Positions 50,765 through 59,874 of a stretch of DNA of 64,000 nucleotides are shown piece by piece. The position numbers and the translations under genes are program-made. Under the pieces are notes generated by a model that was given only the letters and a program-made list of their open reading frames with translations, was not told the DNA's origin and did not search any database. The DNA comes from UBA5239 sp031548025 (GTDB taxonomy: Bacteria > Verrucomicrobiota > Lentisphaeria > Victivallales > Victivallaceae). The stretch is from assembly GCA_031548025.1 (NCBI GenBank), contig JAVBRM010000044.1, positions 5,063 through 69,062 on the forward strand, read 5' to 3'. The number at the start of each line of letters is the position of its first letter. The first letter of the stretch is position 1.

Positions 50765-52987
50765 TTATTTTACGGTAAAAAACAGGATATCGCGGGGGGC
50801 AATCCTGACTTCGACTTCCGACATTCCGGCGGCGTTCAGCTTGAGGGAGCGGAGTTTATCGCCGCCGGCGCCGATGAAAGTAACTTCCGCATCGCCCGTC
50901 CCTCCGGTACGCAACGCGGGATCGACCTTTACTTTGCCGCTGTATTCGAGTTCGCCGATATTGACCAGGGTGTAGCCGAGCGAACCGTCAACGGCCCGGT
51001 TGACGGCCCCCAGAACCGCGGGACGGGATACCGCGGCATTGCCGATGTATTCATTGAAAGTGACCGGCGACGGCGGCGGGGTCAGCTCCGGAGCGCGCAA
51101 CATTTCTCCGAGACGGAGATAGTCAAGCGTGGGAACTACATAATCCATCAGTTTCCGGACAAAGGCGCAATCTTTTTCGTTGCCGGGTTCTTCCAGGAAT
51201 ACCTTACCGCTGAATACGCTGATCCGCCCGAGAATCGATCCTTCCAGGAAGAGTGTGGCGGATTCGCCCGCGATATTGTTTTTGGCCTTGCTGAAAGCCA
51301 TGCCGCGGCCATGGGTAATGATGTATTCCCCGGCGATCGTACGCCACAGGGGGATGGAATTGGGTAATACGTTTACCGCCAGCAGATAATAATCGAGTTG
51401 ATCGGCGAATGCCTCGGTGGGAGCTTCTCCCGACATAACGCAGCCGGCGGATTTGCTCTTCAAGGCTCCTCGCAGTTTACCTGCCAGCGCGCGCTGGCCG
51501 GCGATGCCGGTATTGCCGCCGCTACGCCTGTGGCCGTGATTTACAGCAAAGCAATCCGGACTGCCTTTGCCGAAACTGTCGAGGTAAATTCCTTCGAAGC
51601 CGAGCGCCAGGTTGTGCTCGCTCAGCGCCAGAAACCGGTCGTGCCACCAGCTGGTGTAGCGGCAGACGTCGATTCCGTCGTCGTAGGGAACATAATCGCC
51701 CAGGATATCCAGCGCCATATATTTGCCGACCTGATCCATCTCTTTGCTGTTGGTGTGGTCGTAAATCATGGATTGGACATAGGCCAGGGTGTGAATGTTG
51801 GCCGCTCTCATCTTTTCAAGCCCTTCGGCGACTCCGTTCAGCGACGGCATAGTCCGGCCCATGCCTTCATAAATCTGGTCCTTTTTCTCAAAATTGTACC
51901 AGATGGCGAGAATCGGCCGTTTGCCGACGAATTCAGCGGCGGTCAGAGCGCCATTGACATTGGCGGAAACGGTGCGCCCGCTTGAACCGCAGGAGAGTTT
52001 CATCGACATGACAGCGGTTTTCAACCATTCGGGAACGTCGGTCCGCCGCGCGACCGGACCGGCGGCGGTGTAGGGAGTCGTCAGGAACCATTGGCGATAG
52101 GATTTGGCATCGTCGAACCAGTCGCCGCGCCGCAGGCCGCAGACCACGTCATAGCTCTGCCGGAAACCGCTGCCGAATTCGCGACGGCCGCTCGGCGCGT
52201 GGCGCACCGTCAGCAGAATGGTATTGGCCGCGGCATTGCTTTTCGCCACGAAATCCTTATTGAAGCCGTTGGCGTCTTCCGCCGCCAGATAAGCGCCGCT
52301 GCCGGAAACACGGTCATAAAAACTCATCATCTGAAATTTTACCGCCGGCCCGGGATAGGGATAATCGAAATTTTGAGGAAAGGTATTCAATATCCCATTG
52401 CGATAAGGCAAAGCGAACAAGCAGTCGGCTTTTTTTGTGGCCGGATTTTTGAAATTGATGCGCGGATATTCCACCTGCCAGATACTGGTACGGACTTTGT
52501 TGACGACTCCAGCATTGAGCCGCCACCGCGGCATGGCGTCATTGTTGCCGAGGGTGACGAACGCTTCCGCGTCCATACCCATGCGCTGGTGTATCGCGCC
52601 TGAATACCTGGCTTTCAGTATCGCGACACCGTCTTTGAGTTCGCTGCTTACTTCAACTTTTTTGCATTGGGCCGGGGAGAACAGGACGTAGCGGACCCAA
52701 CTGTCTCCCTGGTCGGGTTCCAGGTAAAACATCATAATCTCCCATAACTGCGCGCCGGATGCAATCCGGTTGCCGGGAATTTCATGATGATACAGCCCAA
52801 CCAACGTGAAATCATTTTTCGTGAATAATACACCGGTGAGCTGATTGTAAATGCCGATATGGGAATCCGTCTCATAAAGTCGACTGCCGCTTCCTTCCCG
52901 CGAAAATGGCCATGAATCGTGATTCGCAGCAGCGAGAATGCCGTATTGCAGCAAGAAAATGCCGCAGAACATCATGATTTTTCTCAT
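50765..52987 (-). CDS. Secreted DUF6259-type glycoside-hydrolase-like protein
   Basis: A 740-residue exported protein with signal peptide (MMFCGIFLLQYGILAAA). A beta-sandwich N-terminus (to about 300) precedes a TIM-barrel-like part: PEWLKTAVMSMKLS, RPILAIWYNFEKKD, IHTLAYVQSMIYDH, GFEGIYLDSFGKGSPDCFAVNHGH (where the Asp could be the nucleophile), AGCVMSGEAPTEAFADQLDYYL (with a candidate acid Glu). This matches the DUF6259 group, typical of Lentisphaerota, related in fold to GH-type barrels. A start four codons earlier is possible; the one used has GGGTG before it. It is the first gene of its operon. Confidence 0.72.
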   Translation of the reverse strand: MRKIMMFCGIFLLQYGILAAANHDSWPFSREGSGSRLYETDSHIGIYNQLTGVLFTKNDFTLVGLYHHEIPGNRIASGAQLWEIMMFYLEPDQGDSWVRYVLFSPAQCKKVEVSSELKDGVAILKARYSGAIHQRMGMDAEAFVTLGNNDAMPRWRLNAGVVNKVRTSIWQVEYPRINFKNPATKKADCLFALPYRNGILNTFPQNFDYPYPGPAVKFQMMSFYDRVSGSGAYLAAEDANGFNKDFVAKSNAAANTILLTVRHAPSGRREFGSGFRQSYDVVCGLRRGDWFDDAKSYRQWFLTTPYTAAGPVARRTDVPEWLKTAVMSMKLSCGSSGRTVSANVNGALTAAEFVGKRPILAIWYNFEKKDQIYEGMGRTMPSLNGVAEGLEKMRAANIHTLAYVQSMIYDHTNSKEMDQVGKYMALDILGDYVPYDDGIDVCRYTSWWHDRFLALSEHNLALGFEGIYLDSFGKGSPDCFAVNHGHRRSGGNTGIAGQRALAGKLRGALKSKSAGCVMSGEAPTEAFADQLDYYLLAVNVLPNSIPLWRTIAGEYIITHGRGMAFSKAKNNIAGESATLFLEGSILGRISVFSGKVFLEEPGNEKDCAFVRKLMDYVVPTLDYLRLGEMLRAPELTPPPSPVTFNEYIGNAAVSRPAVLGAVNRAVDGSLGYTLVNIGELEYSGKVKVDPALRTGGTGDAEVTFIGAGGDKLRSLKLNAAGMSEVEVRIAPRDILFFTVK

Positions 52988-53012
52988 TTTTTCACCCATC
53001 TTTTTTGAAATG

Positions 53013-53058
53013 AATTAACGTTCATTTAATATTATATCGCGGCATCTGAATTTGTCAA
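53013..53058 (-). promoter_or_regulatory. Promoter and LacI-type operator of the DUF6259 operon
   Basis: TTGACA (53,053-53,058), 16 bases, TATAAT (53,031-53,036), then operator AATTAACGTTCATT (53,013-53,026) just after the start site. The operator differs at one position from a perfect palindrome. Confidence 0.78.
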
Positions 53059-53115
53059 TCCCCTCTTTGCGAAGTTTGCCGGATTCTTTTTGCAGCTAAA
53101 ATCAATGAAGCGAGA

Positions 53116-53174
53116 TTGACAAATTCAAATGCCGGCAGTATAGTGATAACAAACAGATAAAATTAACGTTAATT
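53116..53174 (+). promoter_or_regulatory. Promoter and LacI-type operator of the oxidoreductase operon
   Basis: TTGACA (53,116-53,121), 17 bases, TATAGT (53,139-53,144), then perfect 14-base palindrome AATTAACGTTAATT (53,161-53,174) about ten bases after the predicted start. Confidence 0.8.
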
Positions 53175-53198
53175 CAAAAAACATTCGAGGACAAAAAA

Positions 53199-54539
53199 AT
53201 GTCTGCGCCAATTCAAAATAAAATTTTTGCGCTGGTTGGAACAGGGGGACGTTCAACGATGTTCTCCCGGGCTATCGCAGAGAAGCAGGGGCGGCATATC
53301 CGCCTGGGCGCCATTTGCGACAGCAATCCGGTACGGCTGGACGCCTACCGCGAAATGCTGGAGACCGAGTACCGGCTACCGTCTGTGCGGTGTTACGACG
53401 CCGGAGCTTTCGATGCCATGCTCGACACCGCCAATACCGTAATCGTGTGTACACCGGATAATATCCACGAACAATACATTTGCCGCAGCCTGGCGGCCGG
53501 ACGGGATGTCATCGTGGAAAAACCGATCGCCATCAATGTCGAGCAATGCCGCCGCATTCTTCAAAGCGTATATGCGGCAAAAGATCGCAAAGTCAAGGTC
53601 ACTTTCAACTGCCGCTTCATGCCTTGGGCCATCCAGATCAAAAAATTGATCCAGGCTGGAACCATCGGGGAAATCATTCATGCGGAACTGGACTGGAGCC
53701 TGGATGTCCGCAAAGGAGTAACCTATTTTTCGCGCTGGCACAGCCGTAAAGAAATTTCCGGCGGATTGATTATTCACAAAGCGTCGCACCATCTGGATTT
53801 GCTCAACTGGTTGCTGGATGCGGTGCCGGAATATGTTCAGGCTCAAGGCCGCCGCGCTTTTTTCGGCGCGGAGAACAAGCATAAACACGGCATCGGGCAA
53901 GTCGCCGATTTTTACTTTGATGCCGACGGCAAAGCCGGCGATCCCTTCGCTCTCAATTCGCCGGACCTGGAAAAAAACCGGGAAAAATGGCTGGCCGCGG
54001 CCGGCATCGATGGCTATCGTCCAGACAGCAGCGTCTGGCGCGAAAATATAAACATTGAAGACACCATGAATGTAATGGTCCAATGTACCAATGCCATGAC
54101 TTATTGTTATTCCCTGACGGCGTTTTCACCGCGTATCGGCAAGCGCCTGACGCTTCACGGGACCAAAGGCCGTATCGACTTTTGCAGTGAAGAATTCAAG
54201 GGGGCAACCACACAGCCCCTGCCGCCGGGAGCAACTCCCGCTGCTTACCCACGGGAAGAATTGATCGTCCATCCTTTTTTCAGCGCTCCTTATGTGTTGC
54301 CGGTGGACAAAGGAGAGGGTAACCACGAGGGGGCCGACGATCCGATGCTGGATTATCTTTTCGACGATGTGCCACCGCCTGAAGGTATGAATCAGGTGGC
54401 CGGCGCTGAACAGGGAGTTCTTTCCACCCTGGTCGGAGCAGCTGCCAATCTTTGTTTTGAAAGCCGGCAAACAATCAATATTTTCGAATTGTGTCCGGAA
54501 TTAACCCGCCAAACCAAATTAAGTGATTATAAAAAATGA
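53199..54539 (+). CDS. Gfo/Idh/MocA-family oxidoreductase
   Basis: A 446-residue cytoplasmic dehydrogenase: NAD(P) Rossmann fold with IFALVGTGGRSTMFSR, VIVCTPDNIHEQYI and the invariant EKPIA (107-111). The C-terminal alpha/beta domain has SRWHSRKEISGGLIIHKASHHLDLLNWLL with the catalytic-type His. Such enzymes oxidise or reduce sugar hydroxyls; some are glycosidases acting by a redox mechanism. CGAGG precedes its start. It is first of two genes, overlapping the next by ATGA. Confidence 0.88.
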   Translation: MSAPIQNKIFALVGTGGRSTMFSRAIAEKQGRHIRLGAICDSNPVRLDAYREMLETEYRLPSVRCYDAGAFDAMLDTANTVIVCTPDNIHEQYICRSLAAGRDVIVEKPIAINVEQCRRILQSVYAAKDRKVKVTFNCRFMPWAIQIKKLIQAGTIGEIIHAELDWSLDVRKGVTYFSRWHSRKEISGGLIIHKASHHLDLLNWLLDAVPEYVQAQGRRAFFGAENKHKHGIGQVADFYFDADGKAGDPFALNSPDLEKNREKWLAAAGIDGYRPDSSVWRENINIEDTMNVMVQCTNAMTYCYSLTAFSPRIGKRLTLHGTKGRIDFCSEEFKGATTQPLPPGATPAAYPREELIVHPFFSAPYVLPVDKGEGNHEGADDPMLDYLFDDVPPPEGMNQVAGAEQGVLSTLVGAAANLCFESRQTINIFELCPELTRQTKLSDYKK

Positions 54540-56047
54540 TAAATTCAGAAAAAATCCTCAGTTTCATCCAAGAATTGGCGGCTCCGGCCGCAGTGAACTT
54601 CCAATGCGATCCCGGCATGGCCCCGGATGCGTACCGTTTCAATTTCGCCGATGGCGTTCTTCAAGTTACCGGCGAAAATCCCCGTGGTGCGCTGTATGCC
54701 GTGTACGATTTTCTCGATGGGAAACGAAGTGGCGGCGACGCTCCGCGTTTCCGTATCCGTGGCGTCAATCCCTGTGAAGCGTTGGCCCGGCATACTCCGG
54801 ACCAGTTGCGCAAATTCATCGACCGGATCGGACGTTGGAAATTCAATACGATCATCATTCACACCCAGTACGGTTATCAGGAACACCGGGCGCTGCTGGA
54901 CGAGGAATGCTCCAAGCGCGGCATCGATCAGGTTCACTACACGTATTACAACCTGGCTTTCTGCGACGGCATCCCGACTGAATATTTCGCCCGCAAGGCG
55001 GATGGCTCCATCAAAGTGGAGGGCTCACGGCTTGAGTGCTACGACCGTCTCTGCGCTTCCAATCCGACGGGGCTGGAGTTGTACCGCCAGGGCGTAAACT
55101 CTTACCTGCGGCAGCATCCGGAACTGGACAACATCCTCTTTGCCACTTCGGACGGACAGAATTACTGTGAATGTCCCGCCTGTCAAAAATTGGGATCGGT
55201 AGAACAGTGTTCGCCGTTTTTCGATCCGTTTTTCGATGCGGCCGAGGGAAGAAACCGGCATTTCATCAGTTATCATCAACGTTATCATCTGCCGCAGGAT
55301 ACTTCCCGCCTGGAAAAAGTCGAGAACATCATGTTTGACACGCACGTTCGCGATCGCCAGTATCCCTTGCGGGATTCCGCGGGAGCGGCAACGGTGTGTC
55401 CCAAACTGGTTGAGGTCGACTCCCGCGCCAAACAATCGGTCAACCGTTACCTGACTGAACGTTTGAAGGAATGGCGTCAAATCGCTTCCGGGAATCTGTA
55501 TGTTTTTGAAAATTATATGATGCAGAGTATTTACGGCGTCCCGGTGAATAATCATCAGATTTACTTCGATGACCTGAAACTTTTTGCCGAACTCGGTCTC
55601 GACGGGGTAATTTATGAAGCGTTCGAGCCGGGCATACCGGGTATGCTGCCGCTGCTCGATGCCGTCGCCCTGGCGCTGTGGCATCCGGAACAGGATTTCC
55701 CCGTCGACGATTCAAGAGGGGTGAACCGCCCGGATTATCAGGAATTCTACCGCCTCGTCCGCGCCTACAAAGCAGACCGGAACTGGCCGAATTACCTCGC
55801 CATGATGACTCATATCCTGAGCCGTCCGGATTACGAGGAATTCGACTGGCGCTATATCGGATTCAACGCGGCATGGTTTGTTCAGCAGAACCTCGGCCCT
55901 TACCCTCGTACCGGAGAGCCTTTACTGGACCGCTTCCTGAGCATCAATAAGCTTTGGGATTTCATGGAAGAAGTCGAATCTCCCCGCGAAACAACCGAAA
56001 AAGTAATCCGAAGCCTCCTTGCCGAACTGAAAAAAGCAGGCTTTTAA
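54536..56047 (+). CDS. Cytoplasmic glycoside-hydrolase-like protein (GH20/DUF4838-like)
   Basis: A 503-residue protein without signal peptide. Its N-terminus carries the small alpha/beta domain that precedes GH20/GH67-type barrels (VLQVTGENPRGALYAVYDFLDG), then barrel segments FIDRIGRWKFNTIIIHTQYGYQEH, NILFATSDGQNYCECPACQKLG (Cys cluster as in DUF4838) and LGLDGVIYEAFEPG. The closest known pattern is DUF4838-like or alpha-glucuronidase-like enzymes. Being co-translated with the oxidoreductase, it likely processes an imported oligosaccharide. Confidence 0.68.
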   Translation: MINSEKILSFIQELAAPAAVNFQCDPGMAPDAYRFNFADGVLQVTGENPRGALYAVYDFLDGKRSGGDAPRFRIRGVNPCEALARHTPDQLRKFIDRIGRWKFNTIIIHTQYGYQEHRALLDEECSKRGIDQVHYTYYNLAFCDGIPTEYFARKADGSIKVEGSRLECYDRLCASNPTGLELYRQGVNSYLRQHPELDNILFATSDGQNYCECPACQKLGSVEQCSPFFDPFFDAAEGRNRHFISYHQRYHLPQDTSRLEKVENIMFDTHVRDRQYPLRDSAGAATVCPKLVEVDSRAKQSVNRYLTERLKEWRQIASGNLYVFENYMMQSIYGVPVNNHQIYFDDLKLFAELGLDGVIYEAFEPGIPGMLPLLDAVALALWHPEQDFPVDDSRGVNRPDYQEFYRLVRAYKADRNWPNYLAMMTHILSRPDYEEFDWRYIGFNAAWFVQQNLGPYPRTGEPLLDRFLSINKLWDFMEEVESPRETTEKVIRSLLAELKKAGF

Positions 56048-56056
56048 TCTGACATC

Positions 56057-56092
56057 AACCGGCTTTTCAATTAATTGGGAAGCCGGTTGTTT
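56057..56092 (+). terminator. Terminator after the GH-like gene
   Basis: AACCGGCTT and AAGCCGGTT pair around a 14-base loop, followed by GTTTTGG. The right arm overlaps the last codons of the convergent beta-helix gene. Confidence 0.7.
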
Positions 56093-57969
56093 TGGTATTC
56101 CAGACCGCGGACATTTTCTTTTTCGATTACCGGAAACTGTTGTCCACCGCTGGCATTGATCGTGTTATGATTGATCTGGATGTGATCCACGCCGCGGATC
56201 TGGAACAGTGGCAGGTCGTTCTTCCCGTATGGCTCAACATTGAACGTGTTTTCTTCCAAGTAAATATGGCTGAGACCGCGGCTGAAATCATTGTCCGGTG
56301 CCTTGGCGAAATAAATAACCGATTTGTGCAATGAGGAAAAAACATTCCGTTTCAAACTCACGTTCCGCGCCATGAACACTTCATCCAGATGCGCCATGCG
56401 CTGTCCAAATTGAACCAGTATTTTCCAACCCAGATTATCCTCGATCCGGTTATCGGCCAGCAGGCAATTACGCCCGCCAGGCAGAATCCGGGATACCCCA
56501 TGCGTAAAGATATTTCCGGCGATTACCGTGCCGTGATTCTGCAATTCTGGAAAGATAAACCGGTCTTTGAGGCTCAAACCAGCCGGCGGTTCCTTCAATT
56601 TAATCTTCACCATATTCTGTTCGACAACCGGTTTTCCGACGATTTGCAGCTCCTTTTCCACCCGGTTATCTCGGTATAAACCGATCCGGGTCATATCTTG
56701 AATCAGTTGCGCACCGATATTGACCGGTAAATAGATGGTGTCGCCTTCGATTTTCGACAGCGGCCGCGCCAGGGTGTGGATATTGAGAAAATCGTCGCCA
56801 AGATCGCGAACCCGGTTATTGGCGATATAACTTCCCAGGCAGGCGTTATAAAAATAGAACCCGTCCGCAGCGGTCGCCGCCGGAAATCCATCCCCGGCCG
56901 CCACCACGCAATCAGTAATGAAAGCGGCTTCGCTGTTCCTTCCCAGAAACGCCATCGAGGCGGAAATATCCAGCGAAATTTTGTTCAGGCGGCAATGGTT
57001 GGAATCGGCCAGAATAATTTTCTGATTGCCGTAATCGCGGGCATAGTAAACCATGCGCAAGCCGGGTTGATATACGCTCCCCGCATTCATCATCTTCGGA
57101 ATGGAGAATTCATACATACCATTTTCCAGTTTTTTGACCTCGGGCTTAAGGAAATGTGATGCCACACTGTAGGCCAGCGGGGTCCGCCCGTCGGCGCAAA
57201 AACGCCCATCCGCAAAGCGCGCCAGCCCACGGCTGTTTGATTCCGCGAATATCGGGTCATCCGGGGCCAATTCGTTGTCGTCGATTTTGACTATCAGTTT
57301 ATCAGGATTTTCCACCTTGGTGACTACCCCGGTGGTAAAAAATTTTCGCCCTGCGGTTATATGCAGATTCCGGAGCTGAACATTGTCGCATTTTTCGAGA
57401 TAGAAAACCGTATTTCGCGGAATGGCGGTTACAAGAACGGTTCCCTCTTCACCGTAAATCAGCAGATTCCGCCGATCTTTCAAGTGAAAAATCCTTCCCG
57501 CCGGATGCTGCTGATTTTTCAATAAATAACGCCCTTTGGGGATGAATACTTTGCCTTGTTCTCCGGCCGCGTCAAATGTTTTCAGCAGAGCTCCGGCATC
57601 ATCCGTCACGCCGTCGCCTTTGGCTCCAAAATCATGTACATTAAATTGTTTGTAACTGTCCGGATCGGCTTGTTTTCCGAAATACTCCAATGCATCCGTC
57701 ATCCGTTTCAGCAGATAATCATAGTCGGCCAGCACCGACTGAAAACGCTCTTTATCATACTGCCAATCATACCGCAGGGATTTTTCGAAATTCTCATATA
57801 TTTCCTTCTGATACTTTACCCAATCGGCAAAGTCCGGCTGACGCGGCCGAAGCTTCTCCGCCCCTTCCGTCAATGCCGCCGCTTTCTCGCGTCGCTCGAG
57901 CAGGATTTTATCCACGGCCGGTACTTCCAGCACCAGACAGCAAAGACTGATTATCAATACTATTTTCAT
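56071..57969 (-). CDS. Secreted beta-helix (pectate-lyase-3/GH28-like) protein
   Basis: A 632-residue exported protein with signal peptide (LVLEVPAVDK). Residues about 30-105 are a helical, charged region; from about 108 the Pectate_lyase_3 opening is seen (FNVHDFGAKGDGVTDDAGALLKTFDAA, VFIPKGRYLL). Repeats of the right-handed helix follow (NVQLRNLHI, NHCRLNKISLDI, SYIANNRVRDLGDDFLNIHT, NCLLADNRIEDN, SHIYLEENTFN). Members degrade or bind polygalacturonan and other acidic glycans. The start follows the pseudopilin stop by two bases with GGAG six bases upstream. Confidence 0.82.
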   Translation of the reverse strand: MKIVLIISLCCLVLEVPAVDKILLERREKAAALTEGAEKLRPRQPDFADWVKYQKEIYENFEKSLRYDWQYDKERFQSVLADYDYLLKRMTDALEYFGKQADPDSYKQFNVHDFGAKGDGVTDDAGALLKTFDAAGEQGKVFIPKGRYLLKNQQHPAGRIFHLKDRRNLLIYGEEGTVLVTAIPRNTVFYLEKCDNVQLRNLHITAGRKFFTTGVVTKVENPDKLIVKIDDNELAPDDPIFAESNSRGLARFADGRFCADGRTPLAYSVASHFLKPEVKKLENGMYEFSIPKMMNAGSVYQPGLRMVYYARDYGNQKIILADSNHCRLNKISLDISASMAFLGRNSEAAFITDCVVAAGDGFPAATAADGFYFYNACLGSYIANNRVRDLGDDFLNIHTLARPLSKIEGDTIYLPVNIGAQLIQDMTRIGLYRDNRVEKELQIVGKPVVEQNMVKIKLKEPPAGLSLKDRFIFPELQNHGTVIAGNIFTHGVSRILPGGRNCLLADNRIEDNLGWKILVQFGQRMAHLDEVFMARNVSLKRNVFSSLHKSVIYFAKAPDNDFSRGLSHIYLEENTFNVEPYGKNDLPLFQIRGVDHIQINHNTINASGGQQFPVIEKENVRGLEYQNNRLPN

Positions 57970-57971
57970 GA

Positions 57972-58664
57972 TTACTCCACCAGTAAATATGAGGTTCCGT
58001 TAAATGGCGACGTCGATGATTTTTTCCAAAGATCGATACTGCTTTCGACATGTCCGTCCAGCAATGACAGGTTATTTTTGAAATGTCCATGCCTCCCCTC
58101 GCCATAGCGCCCCCCGACGACCAGTATATTGTACTGGTCGAATCCGGTGGACGAGCTGATTTTGTAACTATTTTCGGCAAATCCGACGAGAATCGACAAT
58201 TTTTTGAATGCCGTTATTTTGTTCCATACTGACGGAGCATAGCTGCTCAGCGGCAGATGCAAGCGGTCATTGAAAGCATAGGAAACTGGGAAAGCCGGAG
58301 TATAATGCTTGCTCCGTTCAACATCCGGGCAAAAATAAACGCCTTCTGCCTTGCCGTCGAATTTCCGGTTGTTGACATACGGCTCGATCAGGGTCATATA
58401 ATTATTCGTGGCCGGATCGCTGCTGACCAGGGAGGAAGAACCCAACCCCTTGACCAGCCGCCCCATAATCAGATGATCGCTATAATCGTTTGAATACTGC
58501 ACTCCCCCCAGCGCTATTTGCTTGAGCTGACTGATACATTTGATGTTGCGTCCTTTTTCCCTCGCCTTGTTCAAAGCCGGCAGCAGCATCGCCGCTAAAA
58601 TCGCAATAATCGCAACAACTACCAGCAACTCGATAAGTGTGAATTTTTTTCTCTTTTTAAACAT
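57972..58664 (-). CDS. Pseudopilin-like exported protein
   Basis: A 230-residue protein starting MFKKRKKFTLIELLVVVAIIA, with Lys before the mature Phe. The C-terminal motif is LSLLDGHVESSIDL. The ATG used has AGGAG seven bases before it; six further in-frame codons upstream lack a site. It lies ten bases after the LacI gene and two before the beta-helix gene. Confidence 0.86.
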   Translation of the reverse strand: MFKKRKKFTLIELLVVVAIIAILAAMLLPALNKAREKGRNIKCISQLKQIALGGVQYSNDYSDHLIMGRLVKGLGSSSLVSSDPATNNYMTLIEPYVNNRKFDGKAEGVYFCPDVERSKHYTPAFPVSYAFNDRLHLPLSSYAPSVWNKITAFKKLSILVGFAENSYKISSSTGFDQYNILVVGGRYGEGRHGHFKNNLSLLDGHVESSIDLWKKSSTSPFNGTSYLLVE

Positions 58665-58674
58665 GATAAAACTC

Positions 58675-59679
58675 CTATTCATTAACTGTTGATTCTCCGA
58701 TTATCAGTTCCGGCTGGATGGCGATCGGTAATTTGACCTGTTCGCGGCCGGAAAAAAAACGCAAAACTTCACTGGCCATGGTTTCCACCGGCAGACGGAC
58801 CGAAGTCAACCGCATGGGCTGCAGAGCCTCATGATATCCGTCGATACCGATAATACCGATATCCTCCGGCACCCTTACCCCGGCGGCAAACAGGCAATGT
58901 ATCAGTAAATCGGCGAGCTGATCGTTGTAACACATCACCACTTCCGACTTGCTCTCGCCATTTTTTATGCGCCCGGCCAAAGCCCGGCAGTCGGCGTAAT
59001 CCCGGATTGCCGCCGCTTTCGTAAACGAAATTCCTTTCACGCTCTTTATCGCTTTTTTCAGATTTTCCAGCCGTTCATTGCCGGAAAATTCCATCCGCCC
59101 GCCGTAGCCGATATACCCAATCCGCTTAGCCCCCAAGGCCTTCGCATGCTTCACCGCCAACTTCATCACCGCTTCCTCATCAAAAGCGATGTCTTTGCCG
59201 ATATGCAGCACAGGCACCTCATATTCGCGATACTGGCTGACGATGTCACTGTTGATATTCGGATTGATCCGGGCAAGAATCAGACCGTCGACATTTTTAG
59301 CCAACAGATTCTTCATCAACTCTCGTTCCCGTTCCGGCTCGTTGGCCGAATACGCATTGATGACCATGAAACCATTCTTCATGAAAATTTCGTCCACGGT
59401 CGCGCTCAAACGCAAAGAAAACACCGAGTCTGAATTCTGCAGAATCATACCGATATTGTGACTGCGTCCCGAGACCAGAGTCCGAGCGGATTCATTGGGT
59501 ATATACCCCAACTCGTCGATCACTTTCTGTATTTTTTCCCGGGTCTTTTCGCTGACGCCGATATTGATGCTTTTGTCCTGGTTCAATACCGCATAAACGG
59601 CGGCGCGGGACACTCCGGCCTGCGCCGCGACATGCGAAACAGTCATTCGGGGCTTACGATTTTTTTCACTGACAATCAT
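58675..59679 (-). CDS. LacI-family transcriptional regulator
   Basis: A 334-residue LacI-type repressor: HTH MTVSHVAAQAGVSRAAVYAVLNQ, hinge YIPNESARTLVSGRS, sensor with GMILQNSDSVF, VDGLILARIN, KRIGYIGYGG, VRVPEDIGIIGIDGYHE. It begins an operon with a pseudopilin and a beta-helix gene. Two identical operator-like sites sit in its promoter, so autoregulation is likely. The ribosome site is weak. Confidence 0.9.
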   Translation of the reverse strand: MIVSEKNRKPRMTVSHVAAQAGVSRAAVYAVLNQDKSINIGVSEKTREKIQKVIDELGYIPNESARTLVSGRSHNIGMILQNSDSVFSLRLSATVDEIFMKNGFMVINAYSANEPERERELMKNLLAKNVDGLILARINPNINSDIVSQYREYEVPVLHIGKDIAFDEEAVMKLAVKHAKALGAKRIGYIGYGGRMEFSGNERLENLKKAIKSVKGISFTKAAAIRDYADCRALAGRIKNGESKSEVVMCYNDQLADLLIHCLFAAGVRVPEDIGIIGIDGYHEALQPMRLTSVRLPVETMASEVLRFFSGREQVKLPIAIQPELIIGESTVNE

Positions 59680-59694
59680 TTATTAACATTCCAT

Positions 59695-59739
59695 ATTTCA
59701 CGTGCAATATATTATATCGTATTTCACGTGCAATGTCAA
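59695..59739 (-). promoter_or_regulatory. Consensus promoter with two CACGTG operators before the LacI gene
   Basis: TTGACA (59,734-59,739), 17 bases, TATAAT (59,711-59,716). ATTTCACGTGCAAT occurs twice, at 59,721-59,734 inside the spacer and at 59,695-59,708 over the start site, 26 bases apart. Binding at both sites would fully cover the promoter. Confidence 0.85.
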
Positions 59740-59814
59740 TAGACAAAACAAGAAAAATCATAAAATATAAAAATGTCAATTGAAAAAATCGGTGAATTTT
59801 TTCGGACGGGGGTA

Positions 59815-59857
59815 TTGACTTTTGGCGCTTACAGCTGTATAATTACAACTATAAGCG
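59815..59857 (+). promoter_or_regulatory. Promoter with 32-bp palindromic operator before the GntR gene
   Basis: TTGACT (59,815-59,820), 17 bases, TATAAT (59,838-59,843). A palindrome with arms CGCTTACAGCTGTA and TACAACTATAAGCG (59,826-59,857; 12 of the 14 outer pairs match) is centred on the -10. A further partial copy, TACAGGTGTAAACG, follows to the start codon. Confidence 0.8.
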
Positions 59858-59874
59858 TAATACAGGTGTAAACG

